From Streptomyces sp. PsTaAH-137 (lineage in GTDB: Bacteria; Actinomycetota; Actinomycetes; Streptomycetales; Streptomycetaceae), in NCBI RefSeq assembly GCF_003259365.1, contig NZ_QLLY01000010.1, positions 285,859 through 349,858 on the forward strand: a stretch of 64,000 nucleotides of DNA, in the 5' to 3' direction. Positions within the stretch are counted from its first letter, which is position 1; the number at the start of each line of letters is the position of its first letter. The position numbers and the translations under genes were made by a program. Below, one piece after another: positions 14,237-22,736 of this stretch. The notes beneath the pieces are model-generated. The model had not been told where the DNA came from. It was given only the letters and a program-made list of their open reading frames with translations, and did not search any database.

Positions 14237-15454
14237 TCAGCCGATGGCCCGCCCCAGCACGTACACGACCGGAGCGGCGGCGGCGAGCGGCAGCGCGACG
14301 CCCGCCGTCATGTGCACGAACCGCGACGGGTAGTCGTACGACGCGACCCGGTGCCCGATCAGCGCGGCGCCCGCCGCCCCGGCCCCGAGCAGCGCCCCGC
14401 CCGAACCGACCCCGGTGAGACCGCCCACGGCGATCCCCGCCCCGGCGCCGGCGAGCAGCGCGACCACGACGGACGCCGGGGTCGGCAGCGGCAGCGCGCG
14501 GGCCACGACGGCGACGGCCACCGCGACCGCGCCCACCGTCACCGCGTCCGGCTCGGCGGCCAGATGCCCGGCCGCCACGATCGCGAGCGCGGCCGAGACG
14601 ACGGTCGCCATCAGGCCGTACATCCGCTCGTCCGGCGAGGCGTGCGAACGCAGTTGCAGGACGAGGGTGAGCAGCACCCAGACGCCGAGCGTGCCGAGGA
14701 TCGCGGCGGGCCCGTGCTCCCGGCCGGCCGCGAGCAGCGCGATGTCCGCGACGACACCGCCCAGGAAGGCGAGCGCGATGCCCTGCCGGGCGGGCCACAT
14801 GCCGTTGAGCCGGAACCAGCCCGCGGCGGTGACCGCCTGGAGCAGCACCAGCGGGACGAGCAGCGCGTACGAGCCGACGGCGGCGCCGCCCGCGAGCAGC
14901 AGCCCGAGCACGGCGGTCAGCCCGGCCGGCTGGATGCCCGGCTCGATGATCGGCGAACGGCCCTCGGCGCGGGCGCGCTGGGCGTCGGTGACGCGGGAGT
15001 TGCCGGTGATGGTGGCCGGGCCGTAGCCGGGCTCGTCGGACGCGGCGGCCGGCTCGGGGGCGGGCGCGGGCGCCGGGGCCTGCGGTGCCTGCGGTGCCTG
15101 CTGCTCGTACGACCAGTCCTGCTGCGGAGGCAGCGGCTGGGACGGCTGGGGCTCCTGGGCGGGATGGCCCTGCTGCTCCCCGTAGCCGTACTCCTGCTGT
15201 TGCTGCTGCGGCGGCAGATACGACTGCTGTTGCTGCTGGTACTGATAGTGCTGCTGTTGCTGCACGGGCGCCGGCTGGACCTGCGTGTCCCAGGTCTGCG
15301 CCTGCCAGTACTGGGTGGGCTCGGCCTCGTACGGCTGCTGCGCGAACTGGCCGTGCTGCTGGCCGTGCTGGTCGTACCCCTGCTGGTCGTACTGCTGCTG
15401 GTCGTACTGCTGACTCTGTTGCGGGTCGTACGGGTACTGCTCGTTGCTGCTCAT
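14237..15454 (-). CDS. glutamine-rich N-terminal, multi-pass membrane protein
   Basis: A 405-residue protein in two parts. Residues 1 to about 115 are a low-complexity tract of glutamine, tyrosine and proline (repeats such as QQYDQQ and YQYQQQQQ), prion-like in composition and presumably disordered in the cytoplasm. After a proline/alanine linker come about nine hydrophobic helices, short loops and no recognisable transporter motif. The ATG at 15454 follows GGAGG by eight bases, just after the stop of the MoaD-like gene. Conserved hypothetical; the tract could drive clustering in the membrane (inference). Confidence 0.82.
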   Translation of the reverse strand: MSSNEQYPYDPQQSQQYDQQQYDQQGYDQHGQQHGQFAQQPYEAEPTQYWQAQTWDTQVQPAPVQQQQHYQYQQQQQSYLPPQQQQQEYGYGEQQGHPAQEPQPSQPLPPQQDWSYEQQAPQAPQAPAPAPAPEPAAASDEPGYGPATITGNSRVTDAQRARAEGRSPIIEPGIQPAGLTAVLGLLLAGGAAVGSYALLVPLVLLQAVTAAGWFRLNGMWPARQGIALAFLGGVVADIALLAAGREHGPAAILGTLGVWVLLTLVLQLRSHASPDERMYGLMATVVSAALAIVAAGHLAAEPDAVTVGAVAVAVAVVARALPLPTPASVVVALLAGAGAGIAVGGLTGVGSGGALLGAGAAGAALIGHRVASYDYPSRFVHMTAGVALPLAAAAPVVYVLGRAIG

Positions 15455-15459
15455 CGGTG

Positions 15460-15714
15460 TCACCCTCCTGCGAACGGCGGGAGCACCTCGACCGTGCCGC
15501 CCTCGGCAAGCCGTACCGTCTCATGTCCGCGCGTCCCGACGGGGTTGCCGTCGACGAGGAACGAGCAGCGCTGGAGCACCCGGACCAGTTCCCCGGGGTG
15601 CCGTTCGCGGGCCGCGGCCAGGGCCGCGCCCAGGTCGTCGGCGTCGTACGGTTCCTCGGCCACGCCGGCGGCCGACTTGGCCGCCGCCCAGTAACGAAGG
15701 GTGCCGGTCGCCAC
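15460..15714 (-). CDS. MoaD/ThiS-family sulfur-carrier protein
   Basis: An 84-residue ubiquitin-like protein ending PPFAGG; the C-terminal Gly-Gly is the mark of sulfur carriers that are adenylated and thiocarboxylated. It could be the small subunit of molybdopterin synthase or a related carrier for another pathway. No moeB, moaE or thi gene is adjacent, so the partner is encoded elsewhere. Its stop overlaps the ribosome site of the glutamine-rich protein. Confidence 0.85.
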   Translation of the reverse strand: MATGTLRYWAAAKSAAGVAEEPYDADDLGAALAAARERHPGELVRVLQRCSFLVDGNPVGTRGHETVRLAEGGTVEVLPPFAGG

Positions 15715-15762
15715 AGGGCGCTCCTCTCCCCGCTTTCACGGTGCTGGTTCTCGGTCGGCGTC

Positions 15763-16587
15763 CTATTGTGCGGTACCCGCGGTGCGGGCCCACTCCCCGA
15801 TCCGGCCGAGCAGCGCGTCGCTCGCCGCGTGCTCGGCGTGCCCCATGCCCTCCTCCAGCCACAGTTCGGCGCCGCCCGCGGCGGCCTCGGCCAGCATCCG
15901 GGGGTGGTCGACGGGGAAGTACGGGTCGCGGTCGCCGTGCACGACGAGCAGCGGCGTCGGCGCGATCATCGGCACCGACTCGACCGGCGAGAGCGGGATC
16001 GGGTCCCAGTCGTACGGATGGATACGGGTACGGAGCCCGAGCCGCCCCACCACGCGTCCCGAGCGCCGGGTGACGACCCAGTGCAGCCGCCGCATCGGAG
16101 CCGTCCCCCGGTAGAACCACCGGGCCGGAGCACTCACCGCGACGACGGCGTCGGTGCGCGCTTCGGTGCGCCCTCTGTGCAACGCCGCGTGCCGCAGCAC
16201 CACGGAACCACCCATCGAAAATCCGACCGTGACGACGCGCGGATGCCCGAGGGAGCGCGCCCAGGTGACGGCCGCCGCGAGATCCAGCACCTCCCGGTCG
16301 CCCACGGTGGAACGCCCGCTCGACCGTCCGTGCCCGCGGAACGAGAACGTGACCACGGCCGCACCCTGCGCGAACACCTCGGCCGCGCGCCGCACGTGGG
16401 GCCGCTCCAGATCGCCGGTGAACCCGTGCGCGAGCACGATCACCGGCCGGTCCGCGGGCCCGGATCCGGGCTCGTAGGCGGCGTCGATCGTGACTCCGTC
16501 CTGTGTCCGGAGCATCACGCGACGCGCTCGTTCAGTGATCGGCCGCACAGAAGATCCACGTCCTTCACCTGCCGGACCGCTAGTCAT
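15763..16587 (-). CDS. alpha/beta hydrolase
   Basis: A 274-residue alpha/beta-hydrolase fold protein. Oxyanion region HGFTG, nucleophile elbow GFSMGG (serine), acid HGDRD and histidine in EGMGHAEH make a complete triad. It resembles cytoplasmic esterases/lipases acting on small esters, with no signal peptide. It stands 48 bases upstream of the MoaD-like gene and is divergent from glnR. Substrate unknown. Confidence 0.87.
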   Translation of the reverse strand: MTSGPAGEGRGSSVRPITERARRVMLRTQDGVTIDAAYEPGSGPADRPVIVLAHGFTGDLERPHVRRAAEVFAQGAAVVTFSFRGHGRSSGRSTVGDREVLDLAAAVTWARSLGHPRVVTVGFSMGGSVVLRHAALHRGRTEARTDAVVAVSAPARWFYRGTAPMRRLHWVVTRRSGRVVGRLGLRTRIHPYDWDPIPLSPVESVPMIAPTPLLVVHGDRDPYFPVDHPRMLAEAAAGGAELWLEEGMGHAEHAASDALLGRIGEWARTAGTAQ

Positions 16588-16607
16588 GTGGGCTATTCTG
16601 CTGGGCG

Positions 16608-16640
16608 AAGGACTCGGGCAGTGCAGCCCCCGGGTCCTTT
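16608..16640 (+). promoter_or_regulatory. hairpin with T run in the glnR upstream region
   Basis: Arms AAGGACTCGGG (16608-16618) and CCCGGGTCCTT (16629-16639) pair with one wobble and are followed by TTTG, as in an intrinsic terminator facing glnR. TATTCT at 16594-16599 could be a -10 box firing just ahead of it. No plus-strand gene ends here, so it may be an attenuator or the end of a small RNA. Confidence 0.45.
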
Positions 16641-16829
16641 TGTGCTTTCAGGGGCGTTGTATACGACCTCACTCCCGACGGCACGGGCCCCGGGCGCGGG
16701 CCCACGAAATGGCCGTACAGCTACACGAAGCAGTGCCGCAAACGTCCTCGCAGGGACCGAGGAGGAACCAGACGTTATGGGCGAGCGAACCGTGCACGAA
16801 CGTAGGACGACCCAGGCAGGTGGGGCGCG

Positions 16830-17645
16830 ATGAGTTCATTGCTGCTCCTGACGAATGCCCTTCAGCCGTCGACGGAGGTGCTGCCCGCTCTCGGCCTGCT
16901 TCTGCACAACGTGCGCGTGGCTCCGGCGGAGGGCCCCGCCCTCGTCGACACCCCCGGCGCCGACGTGATCCTGATCGACGGCCGCCGCGACCTCCCGCAG
17001 GTCCGCAGCCTCTGTCAGCTGCTCCGCTCCACCGGGCCCGGCTGCCCGCTGGTCCTGGTCGTGACCGAGGGCGGCCTCGCCGCCGTCACCGCCGACTGGG
17101 GCATCGACGACGTCCTGCTCGACACGGCCGGTCCGGCCGAGGTCGAGGCCCGGCTGCGGCTCGCCATGGGCCGCCAGCAGATCGTCGCCGACGACTCCCC
17201 CATGGAGATCCGCAACGGCGACCTGTCGGTCGACGAGGCGACGTACAGCGCCAAGCTCAAGGGGCGCGTCCTCGACCTCACCTTCAAGGAGTTCGAGCTC
17301 CTGAAGTACCTCGCGCAGCACCCGGGCCGGGTCTTCACCCGCGCCCAGCTGCTCCAGGAGGTCTGGGGCTACGACTACTTCGGCGGCACCCGGACCGTCG
17401 ACGTCCACGTACGACGGCTCCGCGCCAAGCTGGGCCCCGAGCACGAGTCGCTGATCGGCACCGTGCGCAACGTGGGCTACCGGTTCGTCACTCCGGAGAA
17501 GCCGGAGAAGGGCGAGCGGGTGGACAAGGAGAAGGCGGTGGAGAAGGCGGCGGAGAAGAGCGACAAGGCCGCTTCCTCCGCCAACCAGGACGAAGCGGAC
17601 ACGGCGGCCGCCCGGCGCGCCGAGACGGTTTCGGCCGACTCCTAG
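16830..17645 (+). CDS. glnR: GlnR, global nitrogen regulator
   Basis: A 271-residue OmpR-type protein matching Streptomyces GlnR almost residue for residue over the receiver-like domain (1-115) and the winged helix (about 125-225, FKEFELLKYLAQHPGRVFTR, VRNVGYRF). Asp50 (VILIDG) is present, but the acidic pocket of true receivers is incomplete; GlnR is an orphan that works without a kinase. It controls glnA, amtB, nir and other nitrogen genes. The C-terminal tail (after about 228) is rich in Lys, Glu and Ala and more variable than the rest. The ATG follows GGTGGGG. The leader hairpin at 16608 may matter for control. Confidence 0.97.
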   Translation: MSSLLLLTNALQPSTEVLPALGLLLHNVRVAPAEGPALVDTPGADVILIDGRRDLPQVRSLCQLLRSTGPGCPLVLVVTEGGLAAVTADWGIDDVLLDTAGPAEVEARLRLAMGRQQIVADDSPMEIRNGDLSVDEATYSAKLKGRVLDLTFKEFELLKYLAQHPGRVFTRAQLLQEVWGYDYFGGTRTVDVHVRRLRAKLGPEHESLIGTVRNVGYRFVTPEKPEKGERVDKEKAVEKAAEKSDKAASSANQDEADTAAARRAETVSADS

Positions 17646-17698
17646 CGAGCAGGTTTACGCCCTGCCCAGAGGGTGGTCCATCCGCGTAGACTCCGCGC

Positions 17699-18721
17699 GT
17701 GGCCAAGGTGACTCGGGACGACGTTGCGCGACTGGCGGGTACTTCGACCGCCGTCGTGTCCTACGTGATCAACAACGGACCCCGGCCGGTCGCCCCGGCC
17801 ACGCGCGAGCGCGTTCTCGCCGCGATCAAGGAGCTGGGGTACCGGCCCGACCGGGTCGCCCAGGCGATGGCCTCGCGCCGGACCGACCTCATAGGCATGA
17901 TCGTGCCGGACTCGCGGCAGCCGTTCTTCGCGGAGATGGCGCACGCGGTGGAGCAGGCGGCTTCCGAGCGCGGAAAGATGGTCCTCGTCGGCAACTCCGA
18001 CTACGTCGGCGACCGCGAGGTGCACTATCTGCGCGCGTTCCTCGGGATGCGGGTCTCCGGTCTGATCCTGGTCAGCCACGGTCTGAACGATCTGGCGGCG
18101 ACCGAGATCGAGGCGTGGGACGCCCGTGTGGTGCTGCTGCACGAGCGCCCCGAGGCCATCGACGACGTCGCCGTCGTGACGGACGACATGGGCGGCGCCC
18201 AGCTCGCCACCCGCCACCTCCTCGAACACGGGTACGCGTACGTGGCCTGTCTGGGCGGCACCGCCGAGACGCCGTCCGTCGGCGACCCGGTCTCCGACCA
18301 CGTCGAGGGCTGGCGGCGCGCGATGCAGGAGGCGGGCCGGTCCACGGAGGGGCGGCTCTTCGAGGCCCCGTACAACCGCTACGACGCGTACAAGGTGGCG
18401 CTGGAGCTGCTCGCCGGGCCGCACCGGCCGCCGGCCATCTTCTGCTCGACCGACGACCAGGCCATCGGGGTGCTGCGGGCCGCGCGCGAGCTGCGCATCG
18501 AGGTGCCGGGTGAGCTGGCCGTCGCCGGGTTCGACGATGTGAAGGAGGCCGGGCTCACCGATCCGCCGCTGACCACGGTCGCGTCGGACCGGCCGGCGAT
18601 GGCGCGGGCCGCGGTCGATCTTGTGCTGGACGACTCGTTGCGGGTGGCCGGCTCCCGCCGCGAACGCCTGAAGCTCTTCCCGTCCCGGTTGGTGGTCCGC
18701 CAGTCCTGCGGCTGCGCTTAG
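17699..18721 (+). CDS. LacI-family transcriptional regulator
   Basis: A 340-residue LacI/GalR protein: helix-turn-helix at residues 4-24 (TRDDVARLAGTSTAVVSYVI), hinge helix with the AMASRR element, then a periplasmic-binding-protein-like sensor domain. The ligand, probably a sugar, cannot be read from the sequence and no catabolic operon is adjacent. It begins with GTG about six bases after a TAGACT -10 box, so it is probably leaderless. It follows glnR closely, an arrangement I remember from S. coelicolor. Confidence 0.9.
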   Translation: MAKVTRDDVARLAGTSTAVVSYVINNGPRPVAPATRERVLAAIKELGYRPDRVAQAMASRRTDLIGMIVPDSRQPFFAEMAHAVEQAASERGKMVLVGNSDYVGDREVHYLRAFLGMRVSGLILVSHGLNDLAATEIEAWDARVVLLHERPEAIDDVAVVTDDMGGAQLATRHLLEHGYAYVACLGGTAETPSVGDPVSDHVEGWRRAMQEAGRSTEGRLFEAPYNRYDAYKVALELLAGPHRPPAIFCSTDDQAIGVLRAARELRIEVPGELAVAGFDDVKEAGLTDPPLTTVASDRPAMARAAVDLVLDDSLRVAGSRRERLKLFPSRLVVRQSCGCA

Positions 18722-18793
18722 CACTCCGTTTGGACCGGGGGTTTCGGCGCGGCCGGTCGCGCGGTTCTTCGGGTGCGGCCCGGTGGGGGCTGG

Positions 18794-18909
18794 TCGCGCA
18801 GTTCCCCGCGCCCCTGAAGGCTGCGCTTCGCGCGCCTCCCTTCCCCCGGTGGGGCTCTGATGAGATGGCGCACGAAGTGCGCATCTCAGGGGCGCGGGGA
18901 ACTGCGCGA
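18794..18909. repeat. second dispersed-repeat cluster with hairpin
   Basis: The 309-base gap between the LacI gene and the protease holds no gene. An inverted copy of GGGCGCGGGGAACTGCGCGA lies at 18794-18815 and a direct copy at 18888-18909, so the pair could fold together. Between them is a hairpin (18861-18888) with arms GAGATG/CATCTC and CGCAC/GTGCG, the reverse of the one at 5101-5126. Probably ends the LacI transcript. Confidence 0.78.
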
Positions 18910-19030
18910 GAAGCGGCCACCGGCGTGCAGACGGCGAGCTGGCCGTCTTTATTTCGGGCAAACAGGGTTCTGCCGGGACTCTCAGGGCACGCTCAGGTGG
19001 CTCTCATGAACGCGGCTCAGGCTTACTGAC

Positions 19031-20068
19031 ATGACCGAGAGCTTCCGCCGCGACGGCGAGTACCCGCAGGGCCAGCAGCAGTCCCCGTACTCCGAGAGCC
19101 CGCAGCAGAACCCGGGCGCCTGGCCGCCCCCGCCGGCCTACGAGCCGACCCCGCAGCCGGAGCCCCAGCCCAGGAAGAAGCGACTGCGCGGCCCGGTCGG
19201 CCTCCTCGCCGCCGTGGCCGTAGCGGCGGCAGCCGTGGGCGGCGGCACCGCCTACGCCTTCCAGGAACTGACCGGCTCGACCACCACGGCGTCCTCCTCG
19301 ACCAGCACCAACGTCGTCCCGAGCAGCAAGAAGGGCACCGTCTCCGGTGTCGCGGAAGCGGTCAGCCCCTCGATCGTCGAGATCAACGCGACGCTGAGCA
19401 ACGGCTCGTCGACCGGCTCCGGCGTCGTCATCACCAGCGACGGCGAGATCCTCACCAACAACCACGTCATCTCCGGCGCCACGAGCGTCAAGGTCAAGAC
19501 GAGCGACGGCACGTCGTACACGGCCGAGGTCGTCGGCACCGACGCCAAGAAGGACCTGGCGCTGATCAAGCTGAAGAACGCCTCCGGCCTCAAGGCGGCG
19601 ACCCTCGGCAACTCCGACAACGTCGGCGTCGGCGACGAGGTCGTCGCGATCGGCTCCCCCGAGGGCCTGACCGGCACCGTCACCAGCGGCATCGTCTCCG
19701 CGCTCAACCGCGACGTCACCGTCTCCACGGACGAGGGCCAGCAGGAGCAGCAGCAACAGCAGGGCGGCGGCAGCGGCCAGTGGCCGTTCGAGTTCGGCGG
19801 CCAGGAGTTCAACGGCGACACCGGCTCGTCCACGACCACGTACAAGGCGATCCAGACCGACGCGTCCCTCAACCCCGGCAACTCCGGCGGTGCCCTGATC
19901 GACATGAACGGCAACATCATCGGCATCAACTCCGCGATGTACTCCGCCAGTTCGGACTCGTCCTCGTCCTCGTCGAGCGCCGGCAGCGTCGGTCTCGGCT
20001 TCGCCATCCCGATCAACACCGTCAAGGCCGACCTCGACACGCTGCGCGCCGGGGGCTCCGACAGCTGA
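19031..20068 (+). CDS. HtrA/DegP-type trypsin-like serine protease, membrane anchored
   Basis: A 345-residue protein: Gln/Pro-rich cytoplasmic leader (1-45), basic RKKRLR, a membrane helix (about 54-76), then a chymotrypsin-fold protease facing outward. Triad: H145 (NNHVI), D175 (KKDLALI), S285 (NPGNSGGAL). A Q/G-rich insertion (about 236-250) separates the barrels. No PDZ domain follows, unlike DegP; the protein ends after the protease. Likely cell-envelope quality control. Followed by a small gene and a two-component system that may respond to the same stress. Confidence 0.92.
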   Translation: MTESFRRDGEYPQGQQQSPYSESPQQNPGAWPPPPAYEPTPQPEPQPRKKRLRGPVGLLAAVAVAAAAVGGGTAYAFQELTGSTTTASSSTSTNVVPSSKKGTVSGVAEAVSPSIVEINATLSNGSSTGSGVVITSDGEILTNNHVISGATSVKVKTSDGTSYTAEVVGTDAKKDLALIKLKNASGLKAATLGNSDNVGVGDEVVAIGSPEGLTGTVTSGIVSALNRDVTVSTDEGQQEQQQQQGGGSGQWPFEFGGQEFNGDTGSSTTTYKAIQTDASLNPGNSGGALIDMNGNIIGINSAMYSASSDSSSSSSSAGSVGLGFAIPINTVKADLDTLRAGGSDS

Positions 20069-20108
20069 CCCGACCGTTCTCGAGCAACGACGACCAGGGA
20101 GAACCCTC

Positions 20109-20282
20109 ATGACCAGCACCGTGCACCGTCACCCCGGGGCCAGCGCCGACCCCGCCGCCACCCGGCTCGCCCTCGCCGTCGCCTCGACGCTCTTCCCGCC
20201 GGTCACCCGGGCCCCCGAAGTGGCCCCCGCGGCGGCACCCCGCCGGGTCGCACGCGGGCGCCGCGCCACCGTGCGAGGCTGA
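20109..20282 (+). CDS. 57-residue small protein between protease and two-component genes
   Basis: ATG at 20109 is seven bases after GGGAG. The 57-residue product is Ala/Pro/Arg-rich with a moderately hydrophobic middle (ATRLALAVASTLFPPV) and a basic end RGRRATVRG. It lies 40 bases after the protease and 45 before the response regulator, all on the same strand. No family recognised. The ribosome site and operon position support it; composition alone does not. Confidence 0.5.
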   Translation: MTSTVHRHPGASADPAATRLALAVASTLFPPVTRAPEVAPAAAPRRVARGRRATVRG

Positions 20283-20327
20283 TAGTGCCCCGCAGTACTC
20301 ACCCACGTACGTAAGGAAGCCCACGCC

Positions 20328-21062
20328 ATGAGCCCCGCCGAAGGCGACCGCGACGACCGGCACCGCATCCTCATCGTGGACGACGAGCCCGCCGTCCGCG
20401 AGGCCCTGCAGCGCTCCCTCGCCTTCGAGGGCTACGGCACCGAGGTCGCCGTCGACGGCGCCGACGCGCTGGAGAAGGCGGCCGCCTACCGGCCCGATCT
20501 GCTGGTCCTGGACATCCAGATGCCGCGCATGGACGGCCTGACCGCGGCCCGCCGGCTGCGCGCCACCGGGTCCACGACCCCGATCCTGATGCTCACCGCC
20601 CGCGACACGGTCGGCGACCGGGTCACCGGCCTCGACGCCGGCGCCGACGACTACCTGGTCAAGCCCTTCGAACTCGACGAGCTCTTCGCCCGGGTCCGCG
20701 CCCTGCTGCGCCGCAGCTCGTACGCGGCGGGCGCGGCCGGCGTCGACGACTCCGACGCGCTGTCCTTCGCCGACCTGCGCATGGACCTGGCGACCCGCGA
20801 GGTCACGCGCGGCGAGCGCACCGTGGAGCTGACCCGAACCGAGTTCACCCTCCTGGAGATGTTCCTGGCCCACCCGCGCCAGGTCCTCACCCGCGAACAG
20901 ATCCTCAAGGCGGTCTGGGGCTTCGACTTCGAGCCGTCGTCCAACTCGCTGGACGTGTACGTGATGTATCTCCGCCGCAAGACCGAGGCGGGCGGCGAGC
21001 CGCGACTCGTGCACACGGTGCGCGGGGTGGGGTACGTCCTTCGATCGGGGAGCGCTGAGTGA
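20328..21062 (+). CDS. OmpR-family response regulator
   Basis: A 244-residue response regulator: receiver domain at about 13-125 with acidic pair D18/D19, phospho-acceptor D62 (LLVLDIQMPRMDG), T in MLTARD and K in LVKPFE; then an OmpR-type winged helix (TRTEFTLLEMFLAHPRQVLTREQIL, VYVMYLRRK). It resembles the MprA/TcrA type of actinobacterial envelope regulators. Its TGA overlaps the GTG of the kinase (GTGA), so the pair is translationally coupled. With HtrA upstream it suggests an envelope-stress circuit (inference). Confidence 0.94.
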   Translation: MSPAEGDRDDRHRILIVDDEPAVREALQRSLAFEGYGTEVAVDGADALEKAAAYRPDLLVLDIQMPRMDGLTAARRLRATGSTTPILMLTARDTVGDRVTGLDAGADDYLVKPFELDELFARVRALLRRSSYAAGAAGVDDSDALSFADLRMDLATREVTRGERTVELTRTEFTLLEMFLAHPRQVLTREQILKAVWGFDFEPSSNSLDVYVMYLRRKTEAGGEPRLVHTVRGVGYVLRSGSAE

Positions 21063-22504
21063 ACACGCTGGTGCGGCGGCTGCGCACGCTGCCGCTCAGG
21101 TCCCGGCTCGCGCTGCTGGTGTCGGTGGCCGTCGCGGTGGCGGTGGCGGCGGTGGCGGTGACGTGCTGGTTCATCACGCAGAAGCAGCTGTACGCGCAGA
21201 TGGACCAGGAGCTGCACAACCAGGTCGGCTCGCTCAACCAAAGCAGCCGCCAGCAGCAGTACGGCCTGATCAGCTGCACGGCGCTGACGGAGGGGCCGAA
21301 GGATCTGCCGGGCCCGACCATCCAGGTCATCTACGCCAACGGCAACACCTGCACCTGGCGCGGCCCCTCGGCGATCCCCGCGCAGCACTCTGACCTGGCC
21401 GTGGCGAACGGCACCAAAAGCAGCTCCCTGCACACGACGGACGCCGCCAACGGCACCTCAATGCGCGTGCTGACGGTTCCGGTGATCAACGACGACCCGC
21501 ACCAGGCCTCAGGGATGGCCATCTCCATCGCCAGCCCACTCGACGAGGTCACCAAGCCCCTCACCACCCTCGCCTGGGTCCTCCTAGCCGTAGGCGGCAT
21601 CGGCGTCGTCGGTGCCACGGCGGCCGGGCTCTGGATCGCCCGGACCGGGCTGCGCCCCGTCGACCAGCTCACCGAGGCGGTCGAACACGTAGCCGCCACT
21701 GAAGACCTGACGGTCCGTATCCCGGTCGAGGGCGACGACGAGATCGCCCGGCTCTCGGCCTCGTTCAACTCGATGACGGCATCCCTGGCCTCCTCCCGCG
21801 AGCTGCAACAGCAGCTCATCGCCGACGCCGGCCACGAACTGCGCACGCCCCTGACCTCGATGCGGACCAACATCGAACTGCTCACCCGCAGCGAGGAGAC
21901 CGGCCGTGCCATCCCCCCGGACGACCGCAAGGCGCTGATGGCGTCGGTCAAGGCACAGATGACCGAACTGGCGGCGCTCATCGGGGATCTGCAAGAACTG
22001 TCCCGGTCCGGACTGAGCGGCACCGAGGGCCCGCTGAAGGTCGTCTCCTTCCACGAGACGGCCCGCCAGGCCCTGGAGCGCGCCCGGCTGCGCGGCCCGG
22101 AGCTGAAGATCGTCTCCGAGCTGGCCCCCTGGTACGTCCGGGCGGAACCGGCGGCCCTGGAGCGCGCGATCATCAACCTGCTGGACAACGCGGTGAAGTT
22201 CAGCCCGCCCGGCGGCACCATCGAGGTCCACCTGATGCGCGGCGCGCTGACGGTACGGGACCACGGGCCCGGCATCCCCGCCGATGAACTCCCGCACGTC
22301 TTCGACCGGTTCTGGCGCTCCCCCACGGCCCGCGCGCTGCCGGGATCCGGGCTCGGCCTGTCGATCGTGGCCCGCACCGTGGAGAGCTACGGCGGCGAGG
22401 TCGCGCTCGCCGCGGCGGACGGCGGCGGCACCGTGGCGACGATGCGGCTGCCGGGCGCGCCGACCCCGCCGCCGGACCGGCCGGCCGAGGTCACAGCGGC
22501 GTAG
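21059..22504 (+). CDS. sensor histidine kinase
   Basis: A 481-residue membrane kinase: helix 1 at about 15-38, an extracytoplasmic sensor of about 130 residues, helix 2 around 177-198, HAMP domain, HisKA with the phospho-acceptor in HELRTPL, and HATPase_c with NLLDNAVKF, DHGPGIP and GSGLGLSIV. All catalytic boxes are intact. GTG at 21059 overlaps the stop of its response regulator. The signal is unknown; a single Cys pair in the sensor (SCTAL, TCTWR) could form a disulfide. Confidence 0.94.
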   Translation: MNTLVRRLRTLPLRSRLALLVSVAVAVAVAAVAVTCWFITQKQLYAQMDQELHNQVGSLNQSSRQQQYGLISCTALTEGPKDLPGPTIQVIYANGNTCTWRGPSAIPAQHSDLAVANGTKSSSLHTTDAANGTSMRVLTVPVINDDPHQASGMAISIASPLDEVTKPLTTLAWVLLAVGGIGVVGATAAGLWIARTGLRPVDQLTEAVEHVAATEDLTVRIPVEGDDEIARLSASFNSMTASLASSRELQQQLIADAGHELRTPLTSMRTNIELLTRSEETGRAIPPDDRKALMASVKAQMTELAALIGDLQELSRSGLSGTEGPLKVVSFHETARQALERARLRGPELKIVSELAPWYVRAEPAALERAIINLLDNAVKFSPPGGTIEVHLMRGALTVRDHGPGIPADELPHVFDRFWRSPTARALPGSGLGLSIVARTVESYGGEVALAAADGGGTVATMRLPGAPTPPPDRPAEVTAA

Positions 22505-22507
22505 GAC

Positions 22508-22705
22508 CTACGCGGGAACGGGCGCCGCTCCCTTCTGCGGTGCGGCCAGCCGCAGCCCGACCTCGACGAGGGCCCAGCCGAGCCGGGTGCGCAGGGCCAC
22601 CGGGTGCCGGCCGGCGACGGTGGCGGCGAGCCGGTCCGCGTCGGCCTCGGCGCGGAGTTCGGCGGCGCGGCTGTCGTGCAGGGCGAGATGGATCTCGGAG
22701 TGCAT
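22508..22705 (-). CDS. small protein downstream of the ArsR-type regulator
   Basis: A 65-residue, largely helical and charged protein (LHDSRAAELRAEADADRLAA) with a short C-terminal amphipathic part. It is encoded 31 bases after the ArsR-type regulator on the same strand, so they probably share a transcript. No family recognised. Its stop is three bases from the stop of the convergent kinase. Confidence 0.6.
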   Translation of the reverse strand: MHSEIHLALHDSRAAELRAEADADRLAATVAGRHPVALRTRLGWALVEVGLRLAAPQKGAAPVPA

Positions 22706-22736
22706 GGGAAAGCCTTTCGGTCCGTCGCTGCTGATG

